A DNA stretch of 64,000 nt from the NCBI GenBank assembly GCA_026874595.1, contig CM049308.1, positions 40,038,527 through 40,102,526 on the forward strand. The letters are read 5' to 3'. Every line of letters begins with the position of its first letter. The stretch's first letter is position 1. This document shows positions 54,801 through 60,800 of this stretch, one piece after another. The stretch comes from Sipunculus nudus. Its lineage: Eukaryota > Annelida > Sipuncula > Golfingiida > Sipunculidae. Both the position numbers and the translations under genes were made by a program. Below the pieces are notes generated by a model. That model was not told where the DNA came from and ran no database searches. It worked only from the letters and a program-made list of their open reading frames with translations.

Positions 54801-57800
54801 CTGTGCAAACATGGTTACAGGTGGCGCCACCATTTTTTGTGTATGTTATAAAGCAATCCAAGGGCTACATTTGTATCAATTTTATTTCCTGATCAGTCAA
54901 ACAGTTCCCGAGATATGAGGGTTTATGAGTGGAAACAGACCCACAAATGGACACTGGATAGAGAGGAAAGGTCAGAGGTCAACGCAAATTGGTTAGGCAC
55001 CAGTTCACATGTGACCCGATAATAGGTGTAAGTTTGGGAAAAATCGGTCCATTAGTCTCCGAGGAGCTCTCTGGAAACGAACCCCGCCGCGGTGGAGGAA
55101 CTCGGTCAAAAACATAGTATCCGCAAAACTTCGTTTTGGCGGATACAAAAATACAGGTGGCTCCACCAGTCTGCAGAAACTAATAAAAACACTTAATGGT
55201 CAATATCCATGCAAAAAATCATGGTGATCTCTGCATTAGTTGTTCAGATACTTCAGTTTTTGTATCAAATTGTCCATTATTCTGAGGGATACTTCGGAGT
55301 CCTATAGCTTGAAGGATATGGGTAACAGAGACCTAATTTCAAGTTTCCACAGGCACCTTTCATGGGCCTCCTTGCATGACAAGAATGAAGATTCTAGGTC
55401 CAGTTGTTGCGATTTGTACCCTGTTGACAGATAACCACATCTTTAAAGGTCTCAAAAAAAAGAAAAAAATTCGTAAAAATTTGAAAAAAAATAGAGGTGG
55501 CACACCCAGTCTGCAGAAACTGATGGAACAGCTCATGATCAATATGTATGCCGAAAATCATGACCATCAGTGTTGTAGTTATTGAAATACTGCAGTTTTT
55601 GTATCAAATTTTCCATTATTCTGGGGGGGGGGGGGGTATTTTGGACCCATACAGCTTAAAGAATATGGGTAACAGAGACCTAATTTCAAGTTTCCATGGA
55701 GACTTTTCATGGGTCTCCCTGTGTGTCAAGAATGAAGATTCTTGGTCCAGTTTTTATGATTTGTGCCCTGTTAACAGATGTTCATATCTTTAAAGGTCTC
55801 AAAAATACAGAAAAATTTCGTAAAAAAAAACGAACAAATACAGGTGGTGCCACCAGTCTGCAGAAACTTATGAAACACTCCATGATCAATATCCATGCAA
55901 ACAATTATGGTTATCTCTGCATTAGTTGTTCAGATACTTTAGCTTTTGTATCAAATTTTCCATTATTCTGAGCTGTACTTTGGAGTGCCATAGCTCAAAG
56001 GATATGGGTAACAGAGACCAAATTTCAGGTTTCCATGGAGACTTATCATGGGTCTCCCTGTGTGTCAAGAACGAAGATTCTAGGTCCAGTCGTTACGATT
56101 TGTACCCTGTTGACAGATGTTCACATTTTTAAAGGTCTCAAAAATAGAGAAAAAAATTCATAAAAAATTTGAAAAATATAGAGTTGGCGCAAACAGTCTG
56201 CAGAAACTGATGGAACAGCTCATGATCAATATGTATGCCGAAAATCATGACCATCAGTGTTGTAGTTATTGAGATACTGCAGTTTTTGTATCAAATTTTC
56301 AATTAAGCTGGGGGGTATTTTGGAGCCATACAGCTTAAAGAATATGGGTAAGAGAGACCTTATTTCAAGTTTCCATGGAGACTTTTCATGGGTCTCCCTG
56401 TGTGTCAAGAATGAAGATTCTAGGTCGTTTTTATGATTTATGCCCTGTTAACAGATGTTCATATCTTAAAAGGTCTAAAAAACAGAGAAAAAATTTGTCA
56501 AAAAACCCGAACAAATACAGGTGGTGCCACCAGTCTGCAGAAACTGACAAAACACTCCATGATCAATATCCATGCAAACAATTATGGTGATCTCTGCATT
56601 AGTTGTTCAGACACTTCAGCTTTTGTATCAAATTTTCCATTATTCTGGGGGGTTATTGGGAGCTCCCCACAGCACAAAGGATATGGGTAACAGAGACCTA
56701 ATTTCTGGTTTCCAAGGAGATTTTTCATGGACCTCTCAGTGTATCAAGAATGGAGATTCTAGGTCCAGTCTTTACGATTATTTGCCCTGTTAACAGATGT
56801 TCACATTTTTAAAGGTCTCAAAAATAGAGAAAAAAATTCATAAAAAATCGAAAAATACAGGTGGCACCACCAGTCTGCAGGAACTGATGGAACATCTCAT
56901 GATCAATATGTATGCCAAAAATCATGACCATCAGTCAAGTAGTTAATGAGATATTGAAGTTTTTGTATGAAATTTTTTACTTTTCTGGGGGGTACTTTTG
57001 GGCCCCATAGCTCGAAGGATATGGGTAACAGAGACCTAATTCTGGTTTCCAATGAGATTTTTCATGGACCTCTCAGAATCCCAAGTTACAAGGTTCTAGA
57101 TCCAGCAGTTACGATTTGTACCTGGTTAATGGACGGACAGACGGACAACGGACAAAGAGTGATCGCTATAACTCAGATGACTTTCAGTCAGCTGAGCTAA
57201 AAACCAGTGACAATGAACTTCATCTTCATGGTTTTAAATAAGCCAAAATGAAACTTTATTGAACCCCATAACTTAAGAAGCACTGCAAATTTTTTCTTTC
57301 AATTTGAAATACTATTTTTATTTCTTTTTGATATATATTTAATTTCTGATTTTGTTTCTTTCATGTATTCACTGTCAATGTCTTCTTGTTTTCTCTTCCT
57401 AGTCTTTGCTAGGTCTGGAAATGTTCAAGTATACATGACTACCATTGCTTTCATTTCTTACTCAAATGTGTTTTTCAGCTTTTCCCCTCTCAATCAAATC
57501 TTATTCCTAGGCCATCTTTTCTTGTTCATTATCTTCTGATGGACCCACTCAAAATATAGCGATACTTGCAAATGATTCTATCATAACAAAGAAAAGTTAC
57601 CTGAACCATTTTCTGGAAGGACATAAATAGTACAAAGGGAAGGTCAGTACACCATTTTCGTACTAATCTTGCTACATAGTTCCTAAAAATACCGAAATAT
57701 CTAAAACACTGGTGTTTTGGGTATCTATACAGAAACAACTTGAAACACCAACCTATAACTTCAAGTTTGAAGCCAAAATGTAGCAATAATCAATAAATAT

Positions 57801-60800
57801 TGAATTGTAACTATATAAAATGATGAAAAACAAGAGTAATTCATGCAGTAGGTTTATCAGTGGACATGAAGAGCAGCTATTTTTTTATGATGCTGCCCCC
57901 TGGTGGTGCAAGTCGCAATCAAGCTAAGCACTTGAAACTTAGTGTCACAGATGTATAGAACACTCTTGTTTACTTTTATTATACAAAGTATTTGCATAAT
58001 ACTGCATTTGCATATTCAACAGGTGAAAATAAATATGATAATTTATTAATATATGCCATTTTTTTGGCTTAAAATATGAATTTGAATGAGTTTTCCATTG
58101 CTTTCAGCACAAGTACCTAAAACCCCAATGTTTTGGGAGTATAGGGTGATCCTTGCTACAGAATCACTAAAAACTAGATATTTCTTGGCACCGCAGGTGC
58201 CATAGTATCGCCAGACATTTAATCCCCCCCCCTTTAAGAATAGGCCCCCCATCTTCAGCAACAATTAATATCAGACCACACTCATAGAAAAGGTCATTCT
58301 CATAGAAAAGGTCATGATCCAAATTTCAATATACATCATCCCCTAACCCATGTCTATGTATATGCAAGAAATCTGTCCATTAGTTTTTGACTTATAATGC
58401 TCACAGTACTGTTAAGTGGCAATGATGGGGTATTAAACGGCACGAAAACAAGTAAAAGAATAACAGGTGGCACCACCTGTTTCTCGTACATGACAACACT
58501 ATCCAAGATCTTGGGTCAAGTTGATTTTTGGACCAATCAATGCATCCCTTATTGAGAAATTAATGATTTTTGTGTGATTTTCACCATATATGGCAATATT
58601 CAAGGTCAAGGCCACTCATTGGAAAGGTCATGACCCCTATTCAAATAAACATTATCCTATAACCCATATCCAGGCATGTATATGCATAATATGAAAGAAA
58701 TTTGTCCATTAGTTTTTGCCTTATAATGCTCACAGTACTGATAAATGGCAATGATGGGGTATTAAACGGCACAAAACAAGTAAAAGAATAACATGTGGCG
58801 CCACCTGTTTCCGGTACATGACAATACTTTCCAAGATCTTCGAACATGTTGATTTTTGGACCAATGCATGCATCCCTTATTGAGATATTAATGATTTTGT
58901 GTAATTTTCACCATATATGGCAATATTCAAGGTCAAGGCCACTCTAATAGGAAAGGTCATGACCCCAATTTATATATACATTATCCCATAACCCATGTCT
59001 ATGTATATGCATAATATGAAAGAAATCTGTCCATTAGTTTTTGACCTTTAATGCTCACAGGTTATAAATGTACTGTTAAGTGGCAATGATGGGGTATTAA
59101 ACGGCACGAAAACAAGTAAAAGAATAACAGGTGGCACCACCTGTTTCCGGTACATGACATTACTATCCAAGATCTTGGGTCAAGTTGATTTTTGGACCAA
59201 TGCATGCATCCCTTATTGAGAAATTAATGATTTTGTGTGATTTTCACCATATATGGCAATATTCAAGGTCAAGGCCACTCATTGGAAAGGTCATGACCCC
59301 TATTCAAATAAACATTATCCTATAACCCATATCCATGTATATGCATAATATGAAAGAAATTTGTCTATTAGTTTTTGACTTATAATGCTCACAGTACTGA
59401 TAAATGGCAATGATGGGGTATTAAACGGCACAAAACAAGTAAAAGAATAACAGGTGGCGCCACCTGTTTCCGGTACATGACAATACTTTCCAAGATCTTC
59501 GAACATGTTGATTTTTGGACCAATGCATCCCTTATTGAGATATTAATGATTTTGTGTAATTTTCACCATATATGGCAATATTCAAGGTCAAGGCCACTCT
59601 AATAGGAAAGGTCATGACCCCAATTTATATATAGATCATCCAATAACCCATGTCTATGTATATGCATAATATGAAAGAAATCTGTCCATTAGTTTTTGAC
59701 TTATAATGCTCACAGGTTATAAATGTACTGTTAAGTGGCAATGATGGGGTATTAAACGGCACGAAAACAAGTAAAAGAATAACAGGTGGCGCCACCTGTT
59801 TCTGGTACATGACATTACTATCCAAAATCTTCGGTCAAGTTGATTTTTGGACCAATGCATGCATCCCTTATTGAGAAATTAATGATTTTGTGTGATTTTC
59901 ACCATATATGGCAATATTCAAGGTCAAGGCCACTCTCATAGGAAAGGTCATGACCCCAATTTAAATAAACATCATCCCATAACCCATATCTATGTATTTG
60001 CATAATATGAAAGAAATCTGTCCATTAGTTTTTGACTTATAATGCTCACAGTACTGTCAAGTAGCAATTTTGGGGATATTAAACGGCATGAAAACAAGTA
60101 AAGAATAATAGGTGGCGCCACCAGTTTCTGGAACATGACAACCCTATCCATGATCTTCGATCAACTTGATTTTGGGATCAATCCATGCAAGTTTTCTTGA
60201 GATATTTAAGAATTTGTGTGATTTTCCCCAAAATTGAACCTATTCAAGGTCAAGGTCACTCTCCTAGTTGAGGTCATGACCTCATTTTAAATAGGCGTCG
60301 TCCTCTCACCCATATCTATACATATACCAAGTTTGGTAAAGATCCGTGAAATATTTTTTGAGTTATTGTGTCCAAAAGAAATCTCTGCGGCGGCGGCGGC
60401 GGCGGCAGTGGCGGCGGCGGCAGTGGCGGCGCGACCGTGCCTAAACCATAGTATCTCCAGACTATGTCTGGCGATACAATAATCTGATAACATGTCGTTA
60501 AATATACTCACATGATATACAAATATGAAACAAAGGTACGTACCTCGCATTCTGGTAGCGGGTCAAAGTTCAATGCTGGGTGTAGGATGAACAGGATGGA
60601 CACATCGGTGGCCACCACTGGATTTTGAGAGAGTGATCGGAGTTCTCGTATCAGCTCCATGGGGTGCAGGCGTGTCACCTCACCCCCTGACAGTGAAGCG
60701 CTCTGGGCTATATGGTTGAGCGAGCACTCTTCCCCCTCAATAGCAATGACTGACACAACAAATTCATGCTGTTTGGCATAGTTGCCAATCTGGCAATAAA

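Noticed and set aside
60287-60550. An alanine-rich minus-strand frame
   Set aside because: The alanine run is the (CGG)n tract of the family 3 element. Only the last few codons touch the real exon, and in the wrong context.
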